The notes under the pieces: model-generated
Database searches by the model: none
What the model saw: the letters and a program-made list of their open reading frames with translations, nothing else
What the model was told of the DNA's origin: nothing
Shown: positions 26,154 to 32,721 of the stretch, in pieces
How the letters are laid out: the number at the start of each line of letters is the position of its first letter
Numbering within the stretch: position 1 is the stretch's first letter
Assembly (NCBI GenBank): GCA_020629375.1
Contig: JAHDDK010000044.1
Span: 1 to 32,721 of the forward strand
From: Acidimicrobiales bacterium
Lineage (GTDB): Bacteria; Actinomycetota; Acidimicrobiia; Acidimicrobiales; SHLQ01
Length of the DNA: 32,721 nucleotides
Direction of reading: 5' to 3'
Position numbers and translations under genes: made by a program

Positions 26154-26951
26154 TCAACCTTCCCACACCCCGACCCGGTCGAGTTCGGGGCCGAGAAGCA
26201 TCCGCCCGAGTCGCTCGAACTCCTGACGATCACCTGAGCTTAGGAACCTCGGGGCCTCGACCGCACCCTTACGAGTCATGCCGCCGTCATCGAGCTGTCG
26301 GCGAACCTGGAACGCGGTCTCGTCGGCGCTCGAGATCAGCACGCAGGACCGGCCCATCACCTCGCGAATCGTCGGAGCGAGAAACGGATAGTGCGTGCAT
26401 CCGAGCAGCAATGCGTCGACCTTTGCGTCGACGACGGGGGCGAGAAGGCGCTGGGCGAGCACCCGCACCTGGTCGGACTGCAGCTCGCCTCGTTCGACGA
26501 ACTCGACGAAGCCCGGACACGCAGCACACGTCAGGCGGATCGAGGAGTCAAGATCGGCGACCGCATGTTGGTAGGCGCCACTCGAGATCGTTCCGACCGT
26601 TCCGATCACACCAATGTTGCGGGACTCGGTCGCCGAGAGCAACGATCGGACGCCCGCGTCGATCACGCCGACGACCGGGCGGTCGGTGAGCTCGCGAAGA
26701 TCGTCGAGGGCCGCTGCCGAGGCGGTGTTGCAGGCAACGACAACCATCTTCACGTCGTGCGAGCGGATCAGCCACTCGGTGATCTCCGCGGCGAAGCGCC
26801 GGACATCGTCGAGTGGCTTGGAGCCCCACGGATAGCGGCCGGTGTCTCCCACGTAGACAATGCGTTCTTCCGGGAGCAGGTCGATGAGCGCCCGGGCGAC
26901 GGTGAGGCCACCAAAGCCACTGTCGAAGACACCGATCGGCCGATCATCCAT
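26154..26951 (-). CDS. murI: Glutamate racemase
   Basis: Makes D-glutamate for peptidoglycan, 265 residues, normal length. Motifs: GVFDSGFGGLTV at residues 7-18, the first catalytic cysteine C74 in VACNTASAA, and the second, C185, in LLLGCTHYPF with H187. The substrate loop YVGDTGRYPWGSK is also intact. The ATG at 26951 overlaps the upstream JAMM protease gene by 8 bases, and the stop is two bases before the next gene, so the row is one tight operon. Confidence 0.97.
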   Translation of the reverse strand: MDDRPIGVFDSGFGGLTVARALIDLLPEERIVYVGDTGRYPWGSKPLDDVRRFAAEITEWLIRSHDVKMVVVACNTASAAALDDLRELTDRPVVGVIDAGVRSLLSATESRNIGVIGTVGTISSGAYQHAVADLDSSIRLTCAACPGFVEFVERGELQSDQVRVLAQRLLAPVVDAKVDALLLGCTHYPFLAPTIREVMGRSCVLISSADETAFQVRRQLDDGGMTRKGAVEAPRFLSSGDRQEFERLGRMLLGPELDRVGVWEG

Positions 26952-27405
26952 GACGGTCCAACGGTATCTCGGTCGGGTCTGCGGGCCCGTTAGCCCCCGG
27001 GAATCGCCACAACCGAGCGGTCGGAACGAAGCCCTGCATGGAGACGATCAGATGAACGAAGGCCGAGTCCGGATCGAAGCCTGCGGCGTCATCAAGGTCG
27101 GTCGGCGATGGCACGGCCTCACCAGCCGGGTGGCTGTGCATCACCCCAACGACGCGCAACCCGGCGTCGTCGATCCGATCCTCGGCGATGAGCATTCCCG
27201 CCGGGTCGAGGGCGAACCGCCGGGGATCTGGCGAGGTGTTCGCGACCGGTTCGAGCACCTCGATCTCGATGCGGGCGCCCGTCATGCGTCCGCCGAGCAA
27301 CCCACAGGCCTCTCTCGGAAGCGCGGCTCGCGCCATGGCGGTCGCGTGCGGAAGCACGTCGGCCGCAGCAGACGCGCGAACGGGAGCATCGGGGGCCGGC
27401 GCCAT
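26944..27405 (-). CDS. JAMM/MPN+ metallopeptidase (M67), Mec-like
   Basis: Zinc-dependent isopeptidase-type enzyme of 153 residues. The JAMM signature is complete: E32 in LPREACGLLGG, then H90-S-H92-P with S100 and D103 in PSPTD, exactly the H-x-H-x7-S-x2-D spacing. Mycobacterial Mec (Rv1334) removes cysteine from the sulfur carrier CysO and lies in the same neighbourhood near murI. Here no cysO or cysM is next to it, so the substrate, presumably a ubiquitin-like carrier protein, must be elsewhere or different. No clear ribosome site precedes the ATG at 27405, and the message may be leaderless. It is divergent from smpB. Confidence 0.92.
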   Translation of the reverse strand: MAPAPDAPVRASAAADVLPHATAMARAALPREACGLLGGRMTGARIEIEVLEPVANTSPDPRRFALDPAGMLIAEDRIDDAGLRVVGVMHSHPAGEAVPSPTDLDDAAGFDPDSAFVHLIVSMQGFVPTARLWRFPGANGPADPTEIPLDRHG

Positions 27406-27501
27406 GCGGTGAGGTTACGTGCGTGCGCCCAGGTTGGCTCCGCACACCACTCTCGGGCACGTCGCGCGGTGGAAGGTATGCGCATTACGCTCGAAGCCGA
27501 C

Positions 27502-28035
27502 ATGGCCACAAAGAACGCCAATACCCGTGCACGTCACGGCAAGAAGAAGCCCGGAATCGTTGGGCTCGACAAGCAGATCGTCGCGACGAATCGTCGGGCC
27601 CGTCGAGACTTCGAGATCCTCGATGTCTACGAGTGTGGGATCGTCCTGCGTGGCAGTGAAGTGAAGTCGCTGCGAGACAGTCAGGTGACGATCAACGAGG
27701 CGTATGGACGGATCGACGACGGCGAGATGTGGTTGATTGGGCTGAACATTTCTCCGTATGCATCGACGGGTTCGTCGTCGTTTGGACACGTACCGGACCG
27801 GCATCGCAAGCTGCTGTTGCATCGCACCGAACTCAACCGAATCGGGCTCCGCATGCAGCGCGAGCGCCTGGCGTTGGTGACGTTGTCCCTGTACTTCATC
27901 AACGGGCGGGCCAAGGTCGAGATCGGCATCGCCCGAGGCAAGCGGGAGTTCGATCGCCGTCAAGACATCGCCCGTCGCGACGCCGACCGTGAGGCCGAAC
28001 GGGCGATGTCCCGTGGCCGTGAGAAGAATCGCTGA
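27502..28035 (+). CDS. smpB: SsrA-binding protein
   Basis: Partner of tmRNA in rescuing stalled ribosomes, 177 residues. Family motifs: [37 protein letters not shown] reduced to its core phrases [13 protein letters not shown] and the tail [16 protein letters not shown], which binds the mRNA channel. The N-terminus has a basic extension (ARHGKKKPG). ATG 27502 is chosen; an in-frame ATG at 27478 would add eight residues and has GGAAGG too close to serve it, and the frame stays open further left through the JAMM gene but is not coding there. The tmRNA itself starts 5 kb downstream in this window. Confidence 0.95.
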   Translation: MATKNANTRARHGKKKPGIVGLDKQIVATNRRARRDFEILDVYECGIVLRGSEVKSLRDSQVTINEAYGRIDDGEMWLIGLNISPYASTGSSSFGHVPDRHRKLLLHRTELNRIGLRMQRERLALVTLSLYFINGRAKVEIGIARGKREFDRRQDIARRDADREAERAMSRGREKNR

Positions 28036-28043
28036 GGAGACCG

Positions 28044-29654
28044 ATGATCGACTCGACCCCCGAATGGGCGGCGCTGATCGCCTCGGCCGAAGAGCCGCCG
28101 GACCTCCGAACGCTGTTCGGCGCCGATCCTGAGCGCGCCGACCGTTTCACGCTCGACGTCGACGGCCTCACCGTGGACCTGTCGAAGAACCTGATCGAAA
28201 AGGCTGTCGTCGAGCAGCTCGTGGCGCTGGCGCGCATCGCGGATGTGGAGAGTCGTCGAACGGCGATGGTCGGCGGCGCACACATCAATTCGACCGAAGA
28301 CCGAGCGGTTCTGCACACGGCTCTGCGGGGGCAGCCCGATGATGGGCTGGTCGTCGATGGCCAGGACATCTCATCCGACGTCGCAGCGGTTCTGGCCCAC
28401 ATGCGGGACTTCGCCACGCGGGTCCGAAGCGGCGACTGGGTTGGGCACACGGGTGCACGTATCCGCCACGTGGTCAACATCGGCATCGGCGGTTCTGACC
28501 TCGGGCCGTACATGGCGTATCGGGCGCTCGAAGCGTTCCGTCACGACGACATCGAGGTGTCGTTCGTGTCGAATGTGGACGGTGCTCACCTCCATCAAGC
28601 GCTCTCGGGAGCCACCCCCGACGAGACGTTGTTCATCGTCGCCTCGAAGACATTCACCACGCTCGAAACCCTGACCAACGCCCGGTCCGCCCGGGCATGG
28701 CTCGTCGACGCTCTTGGCGCCGAGGAGGCTGTCGCCAAGCACTTCGTGGCGCTGTCGACCAACGAGGAAGGCGTCGCCGCATTCGGGATCGACACGGCGA
28801 ACATGTTCGGCTTCTGGGATTGGGTCGGCGGCCGGTACAGCGTGGATTCGGCGATCGGGCTGTCGCTGATGATCGCCATCGGAGCGGACGGCTTCGACGA
28901 GTTGCTCGCCGGGTTCCGGTCCATGGACGATCACTTCGTCTCTGCCCCCCTGTCGGCCAACGCTCCGGTGCTGTTGGCCCTGATCGGCATTTGGTACCGC
29001 AACATGCTCGCCTGGCCCACCCATGCGGTACTCCCCTATTGCCAGCTGCTCGATCGCTTCCCGGCCTACCTTCAGCAGCTCGACATGGAGAGCAACGGCA
29101 AGCAAGTCCGTCTCGATGGTTCTCCGGTCACCTACGAGACCGGTCCAATCGTGTGGGGCGAGCCCGGCACCAACGGGCAGCATGCCTTCTACCAACTCAT
29201 CCATCAGGGCACGACGCCGGTCCCGGTCGACTTCATCGCCTTCGCCCACCCCGACTTCACCGAACCCGATCACCACGATGCGTTGATGGCCAACTGTTTC
29301 GCACAGGCCGAAGCGCTGGCCTTCGGCAAGACCGAAGGCGAGGTCCGCTCCGAAGGTGTGCCCGACGCACTCGTGGCGCACAAGGTGTTTCCTGGCAATC
29401 GGCCAAGCACGACGATCTTTGCCGAGCGGCTGACCCCGTTCGTGCTCGGCCAGCTGATTGCGCTCTACGAACACAAGGTTTTCGTGCAGGGCGCGATCTG
29501 GGGCGTCAACAGCTTCGATCAATGGGGCGTCGAATTGGGCAAAGTGCTCGCGACCACAATCCTCGCCGAACTGGACGACCCGGCTCTGCCGACGAATCAC
29601 GACTCGTCGACGACCGCGCTGATCGAGCGCTATCGGAACTTCCGGAAACCCTGA
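28044..29654 (+). CDS. pgi: Glucose-6-phosphate isomerase
   Basis: Glycolytic enzyme that interconverts glucose 6-phosphate and fructose 6-phosphate, 536 residues, full length. Signatures: [18 protein letters not shown] and SKTFTTLET for phosphate binding, catalytic E349 in [10 protein letters not shown]380 in [15 protein letters not shown], and K500 in [13 protein letters not shown]. All catalytic residues are present. The ATG at 28044 has GAGGAG five bases ahead and lies 8 bases after the smpB stop, so smpB and pgi are probably one transcript. The gene ends 10 bases before a convergent gene. Confidence 0.97.
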   Translation: MIDSTPEWAALIASAEEPPDLRTLFGADPERADRFTLDVDGLTVDLSKNLIEKAVVEQLVALARIADVESRRTAMVGGAHINSTEDRAVLHTALRGQPDDGLVVDGQDISSDVAAVLAHMRDFATRVRSGDWVGHTGARIRHVVNIGIGGSDLGPYMAYRALEAFRHDDIEVSFVSNVDGAHLHQALSGATPDETLFIVASKTFTTLETLTNARSARAWLVDALGAEEAVAKHFVALSTNEEGVAAFGIDTANMFGFWDWVGGRYSVDSAIGLSLMIAIGADGFDELLAGFRSMDDHFVSAPLSANAPVLLALIGIWYRNMLAWPTHAVLPYCQLLDRFPAYLQQLDMESNGKQVRLDGSPVTYETGPIVWGEPGTNGQHAFYQLIHQGTTPVPVDFIAFAHPDFTEPDHHDALMANCFAQAEALAFGKTEGEVRSEGVPDALVAHKVFPGNRPSTTIFAERLTPFVLGQLIALYEHKVFVQGAIWGVNSFDQWGVELGKVLATTILAELDDPALPTNHDSSTTALIERYRNFRKP

Positions 29655-29664
29655 AAGCCCGCCG

Positions 29665-30285
29665 TCAGTCGAGCTTGGTGATCAGATCTCTACCGATCAA
29701 CAACAAGAACGCCTCTCGAATCGCGCCGTGCTCCTCCCAGAGCGCAACCAGCTGACCCTGTTCCCACGCATGCGTCGTCGTCGGGACGGTCGCCGCGACC
29801 GAGGCCGACGCTGGCAGGCCCCGCAGCAGGCTCATTTCGCCAACCAGGCTGAGGCGTCCGAGTCGAATCGCTCGGTCCGCCGTACGTACCTCGGCCTCAC
29901 CATCGACGATGAGATGGACGTGCGTCGGGTGTTCGCCGGCAGCGACGAGAACCGAATCGGCGGACACCGTCTGCTGAGCGCCACTCGACCAGAGCCGCTC
30001 GAAGTCCACGCGGCTGAGCGACGGAAACAACAACGTTCGGTACGCATCGTTCTCGCCGATCCGGGTATTGAGCCGGTGCTCGTTCCACAGCTCATAGAGC
30101 TTGTAGACGTGCAAAACCCCGAAGGGCACGTTCCACAAGATGAGCGAAAACGAATCGGCGACAACCCCGTACGCGATGAACAATACCGTGGCGATAAGCA
30201 AGACGATGCGGAGCCTGACTATCGACGAGAAGATTGACGACGCCGTGTACACCGCGTACGCCACATTCAGCAGCACGAGATCCAT
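29665..30285 (-). CDS. Membrane protein with cyclic-nucleotide-binding-like domain, Popeye-like (copy 1)
   Basis: A 206-residue protein. Residues 1-65 carry three hydrophobic stretches (VLLNVAYAVYTAS, LRIVLLIATVLFIAYGVVA, LILWNVPFGVLHVYKLYEL), and residues about 85-200 form a beta-rich cNMP-binding-like domain (DSVLVAAGEHPTHVHLIVDGEAEV, SLVGEMSLLRGLPASASVAA). This order, three helices plus a cNMP-like fold, is that of Popeye-domain proteins. The arginine that holds the cyclic-phosphate in CRP-type domains is not present at the expected place, so ligand binding is doubtful or different. It is the second of two tandem paralogues, 55 bases after the other. Confidence 0.8.
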   Translation of the reverse strand: MDLVLLNVAYAVYTASSIFSSIVRLRIVLLIATVLFIAYGVVADSFSLILWNVPFGVLHVYKLYELWNEHRLNTRIGENDAYRTLLFPSLSRVDFERLWSSGAQQTVSADSVLVAAGEHPTHVHLIVDGEAEVRTADRAIRLGRLSLVGEMSLLRGLPASASVAATVPTTTHAWEQGQLVALWEEHGAIREAFLLLIGRDLITKLD

Positions 30286-30340
30286 CGGTCGGGCACCCTA
30301 TTGCGCCGAGTACGCCGAGACCGACACCAGCGATCTCGAG

Positions 30341-30967
30341 CTACACCTGCGAAGCTGCCTTCTGCGCGACGTTTTGACCCAGCGCAATGAGTCCCGCTTG
30401 CTGAATGTGAGGATGACGTTCCCCGAGTTCGAGTAGCTCAATCTTCGACCACCGGCGAACGCGTAGCTCGGTCGTCGCTCGGACGCTTCGCGTAGCACGA
30501 GCGCCGAGGAGGAGACTCATCTCCCCGACGAAATCGAGTGCCTCGATCGTCGAGCTCTGGCCCTCAACTACTGCGCTCCCACCGAGAACGAGCACCAGGT
30601 CCTCGACGCGTTCTCCCTCGGTCGTCAGGACCGTTCCGGACGGAATGACGTCTTCGACACCAAGGCCCCAGACACGGGCGAACTCGTTCGAGTTCAGCGT
30701 CGGCATCAGCTGTGCCCTAACGGTCTCGGCCTCGGGGCCGAGGTGGCGTGAGCCACGAGGACTGATTCGCCAGAGTTGCGACAGATGCATCACCCCGAAA
30801 GGGATATTCCACCAGGTCACCGACATGACGCCGCTGCTCAGCCCGTAGGCAATGAACAACGAGGTCGCGGCGAGCAAGACCAGACGGAGCTTCACCATGG
30901 TCTTGAAGACCGGAGAGATCACGTAGACGGCGTACGCGAGATTGAGCAACCAGAACGACAGATCCAT
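30341..30967 (-). CDS. Membrane protein with cyclic-nucleotide-binding-like domain, Popeye-like (copy 2)
   Basis: A 208-residue paralogue of the next gene. The N-terminal halves align without gaps (LAYAVYVISPVFKTMVKLR and LRLVLLAATSLFIAYGL, then WWNIPFGVMHL). The C-terminal domain reads SGTVLTTEGERVEDLVLVLGGSA and FVGEMSLLLGARATRSVRA, again a cNMP-binding-like shape; there is an arginine in the loop, but shifted two places from the CRP position. GGGTGG stands before the ATG at 30967, and TTGACG on the minus strand of the upstream gap could be a -35 box. The two copies may form a hetero-oligomer in the membrane. Confidence 0.8.
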   Translation of the reverse strand: MDLSFWLLNLAYAVYVISPVFKTMVKLRLVLLAATSLFIAYGLSSGVMSVTWWNIPFGVMHLSQLWRISPRGSRHLGPEAETVRAQLMPTLNSNEFARVWGLGVEDVIPSGTVLTTEGERVEDLVLVLGGSAVVEGQSSTIEALDFVGEMSLLLGARATRSVRATTELRVRRWSKIELLELGERHPHIQQAGLIALGQNVAQKAASQV

Positions 30968-31055
30968 GTCCCACCCGAAGTGTGTTCGTCGATGCGTCCA
31001 CCTTCGTCAAGCGCCCACGATCTTTCTGACGCCGGGTTGTCAGAACTGGGAGATT

Positions 31056-32402
31056 TCACCCACCGAACTGTTCTTCAAAGATCTGGAGGACCCCCGAATA
31101 GTTCGACACCCACACATTGGCGTTGTTCGGATCGACGGTGATGCCGATCGGCTTGTCGGCCGTGCGGACCTCATCAACTTCTTCCATCGTGTCGGTCAGG
31201 ACCTTCGACATCGTGTTCGAGTGATAGTTGACGACATAGAGGGCCGTCCCATCGACAGAGATCGCCATCGACCTCGGGGCGTCACCGGTTCGGACACGTT
31301 CGACGACCTCGCCCGAGGCCAGGTCGATCTTGATGACCCGCCCTTCGCCGTTGAGCGTGGCGTATAGCGTCTGGTCGTCGGGGCTCAACACGACGCTTCG
31401 GGGAGCCGAACCGACGTCTCGCAGCCATCGAACGTCGAGCTCGTCGATGTTCCAGCGGATCGTCTGCCCGCCTGGTCCGGTAAGGCGTCGTTCGATCTGG
31501 TCGAGGGGGATGATGGCGATGTCGGAGCCGCCCATCTCCGTCACGTATGCCGTCGATGAGTCAGAGCTGATCGCGATGCCGCGTGGGTGCCGGCCGATGT
31601 CGATCCGGCCGATCTCGACACCGAGTTCGGTGTCGACGATGCTCAGATCGAAACTGCACCAGTTGGAGACGAGCACCCACCGATCGTCGGGGGACACGCC
31701 CAAGAACTTTGGGACGGCGCCAACCTCAATCACCTGATCGATGTCGAGCGTGCCCGTGTCGACTCGGTACAGAAAGCTGTTGTCCCATCCGGTATCGCCG
31801 CAACTGTCGCCAGGTTCGCGGCCGAACCCGGGACCGTACATGGCGTAGTTGCTGACGTAGACCTTCGAGCCGTCGCTTGTCGACGCCGCTTCGACCGGCG
31901 CTCCCCTGGCGACGACACCGTCTTCGATCCCGTACTCGGCGAGGTCGACTCGATCGGAGATCGTCTTCAGGAGCGACCCGTACTCGTCGTAGACCGTTAC
32001 CGAGTGCCGATACATCATGTTCTGTGCGAAGAACAGGCCGTTCGGTGTCGCCACAACCGACTTGGGCGCGATGTTGCCGCTGACCGAGTCGATTCGGGCG
32101 AGCGTGCGATCCGCGAGCGGAATCGTCGTTGTTGTCGTGGTCGTCGTTGGGACGGTGGTGGTCGTTGTCGTGGTCGTGGAGGTCGTGGTGCTCGACGATG
32201 TGGTCGGGGCCACCGTGGTCGCCGCGCTGTCGTTGGGACTCGTCGTGTTCGGAGTCGTCGTGCTCGACACGGCAGTCGACGACGGCACCGAGGCCACGAC
32301 ATCCTCGACTCGGTCATTGAAGACTGCACCGGCAACGCCGACAACGAGTAGGGCGCCGATCAGTGCGGCGTACATCGCTGCATAGGTCCGCCGGTCGTCC
32401 AT
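31056..32402 (-). CDS. Membrane-anchored YVTN-type beta-propeller protein with Thr-rich stalk
   Basis: A 448-residue protein. A single N-terminal anchor (MYAALIGALLVVGVAGAVF) is followed by a Ser/Thr-rich stalk of about 65 residues that includes runs of seven or eight threonines. From about residue 100 to the end there are repeated beta-propeller blades with the YVTN-like phrases SKVYVSNYA, RWVLVSNWC, STAYVTEMG, TLYATLNGE, ALYVVNYHS and NVWVSNYSG. Such extracellular propellers usually bind proteins or sugars at the surface, and the stalk may be glycosylated. ATG 32402 gives the normal N-terminus; a longer frame to 32462 adds a proline-rich stretch without support. No enzymatic motif seen. Confidence 0.88.
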   Translation of the reverse strand: MDDRRTYAAMYAALIGALLVVGVAGAVFNDRVEDVVASVPSSTAVSSTTTPNTTSPNDSAATTVAPTTSSSTTTSTTTTTTTTVPTTTTTTTTIPLADRTLARIDSVSGNIAPKSVVATPNGLFFAQNMMYRHSVTVYDEYGSLLKTISDRVDLAEYGIEDGVVARGAPVEAASTSDGSKVYVSNYAMYGPGFGREPGDSCGDTGWDNSFLYRVDTGTLDIDQVIEVGAVPKFLGVSPDDRWVLVSNWCSFDLSIVDTELGVEIGRIDIGRHPRGIAISSDSSTAYVTEMGGSDIAIIPLDQIERRLTGPGGQTIRWNIDELDVRWLRDVGSAPRSVVLSPDDQTLYATLNGEGRVIKIDLASGEVVERVRTGDAPRSMAISVDGTALYVVNYHSNTMSKVLTDTMEEVDEVRTADKPIGITVDPNNANVWVSNYSGVLQIFEEQFGG

Positions 32403-32489
32403 CGCTCCAAGGCTACGCAGCTCGGATGGTGCTGGGGAAGGCGGCCGCAGGCCCGGTGACACTGTGCGTTGTAGACGCTACCGTTGAGG

Positions 32490-32526
32490 CCCCGCCGGAT
32501 TCGACCGATGGTCGACAACGGCGGGG
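32490..32526. repeat. Compound inverted repeat between the propeller gene and tmRNA
   Basis: CCCCGCCG (32490-32497) pairs with CGGCGGGG (32519-32526), and an inner TCGACC (32501-32506) pairs with GGTCGA (32510-32515) around loop GAT, with 3-base interior loops. On the plus strand AGTCTTTT follows, so it could act as a weak terminator just ahead of the tmRNA promoter, or as an operator for the divergent pair. The remaining bases 32403-32586 show a TTGACA at 32533-32538 but no matching -10 at 17 bases. Confidence 0.6.
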
Positions 32527-32586
32527 AGTCTTTTGACAAGCGAGGCGTTGTTTTGCGGCGACTGCCGCCGAACAACACTTGCACAC

Positions 32587-32721
32587 GGGGCTGATCGGTT
32601 TCGACGTTGGAGCCGGAAGTCATGTCGTGCGACCGGAGTTGCTCAGACTCCTTAAACGGGGCAAACACAGAGACGCCAATCAGGACGATCTCGCTCTCGC
32701 CGTCTGACCTAGTCAGATAGC
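32587..32721 (+). ncRNA. ssrA: Transfer-messenger RNA (tmRNA), 5' part, cut by the right edge
   Basis: Bases 32587 onward read GGGGCTGATCGGTTTCGACG, the conserved 5' end of one-piece tmRNA and almost identical to mycobacterial ssrA. The tag reading frame starts at GGC (32660-32662), with the usual A four bases upstream (32656), and reads GKHRDANQDDLALAV to TGA at 32705-32707. The stretch QDDLALAV aligns codon by codon with QRDYALAA of M. tuberculosis. The last codon is GTC (Val) where nearly all tags have Ala. The bases after the stop (CTAGTCAGA) also fit the downstream stem. The tRNA-like 3' half lies outside the window. Confidence 0.9.

Noticed and set aside
28371..29600. 409-codon minus-strand frame opposite pgi
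   Set aside because: All catalytic residues of Pgi are on the plus strand here; the minus frame is a shadow.
32110..32330. Simple-sequence GTC/GTT repeat as a non-coding satellite
   Set aside because: It encodes the Ser/Thr stalk of the propeller protein in frame on the minus strand.
32661..32720. tmRNA tag read from GCA at 32661
   Set aside because: This frame has C instead of A four bases upstream, gives no hydrophobic ALA-type end and reads on to a stop at 32718.

Overview
The window is high-GC, gene-dense DNA from an actinobacterium. A Mycobacterium-like gene order (JAMM protease, murI, beta-lactamase-fold hydrolase, rph, rdgB), an actinobacterial-type tmRNA and a type VII secretion-like ATPase all support this. 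An Acidimicrobiia / Ilumatobacter-like host is my best guess from overall style, but no rRNA is present to prove it. Almost all bases are coding; no gene-free stretch exceeds 300 bases.

Layout. (1) 1-8275, minus strand: one transport operon read right to left, a long-chain acyl-CoA ligase followed by livH, livM, livK, livF, livG and the start of a flavoprotein that leaves the window on the left. Together they look like an uptake-and-activation unit for a carboxylic acid or amino acid. livM carries a frameshift with about 15 residues missing. (2) 8411-10665, minus: a GAF-LuxR regulator, an M48 metallopeptidase and a small membrane protein. (3) 10737-11522, plus: exonuclease III. (4) 11509-16335, minus: a WXG-type helical protein and a 1372-residue EssC/EccC-like ATPase with ubiquitin-like and FHA domains at its N-terminus. 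This minimal type VII secretion-like pair is the most interesting system here. (5) 16477-19307: RNA uracil methyltransferase, rpe, clpP and tRNA-Leu(UAG). (6) 19316-22087: a four-PAS, GGDEF-EAL cyclic-di-GMP enzyme starting 8 nt after the tRNA.

(7) 22099-27405, minus: a cluster matching the mycobacterial mec-murI-Rv1339-rphA-Rv1341 neighbourhood, with a VWA-domain lipoprotein inserted. (8) 27502-29654, plus: smpB and pgi. (9) 29665-30967, minus: two tandem paralogues with three membrane segments and a cyclic-nucleotide-binding-like (Popeye-like) domain. (10) 31056-32402, minus: a membrane-anchored YVTN-type beta-propeller with a threonine-rich stalk. (11) 32587 to the right edge, plus: the 5' part of tmRNA (ssrA), whose predicted tag ends in ALAV instead of ALAA. 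SmpB, tmRNA and ClpP, partners in trans-translation and tagged-protein turnover, therefore all lie within 14 kb.

Gene starts were chosen from Shine-Dalgarno position, family N-termini and spacing to the preceding stop. Regulatory calls are by eye and are weaker than the gene calls.
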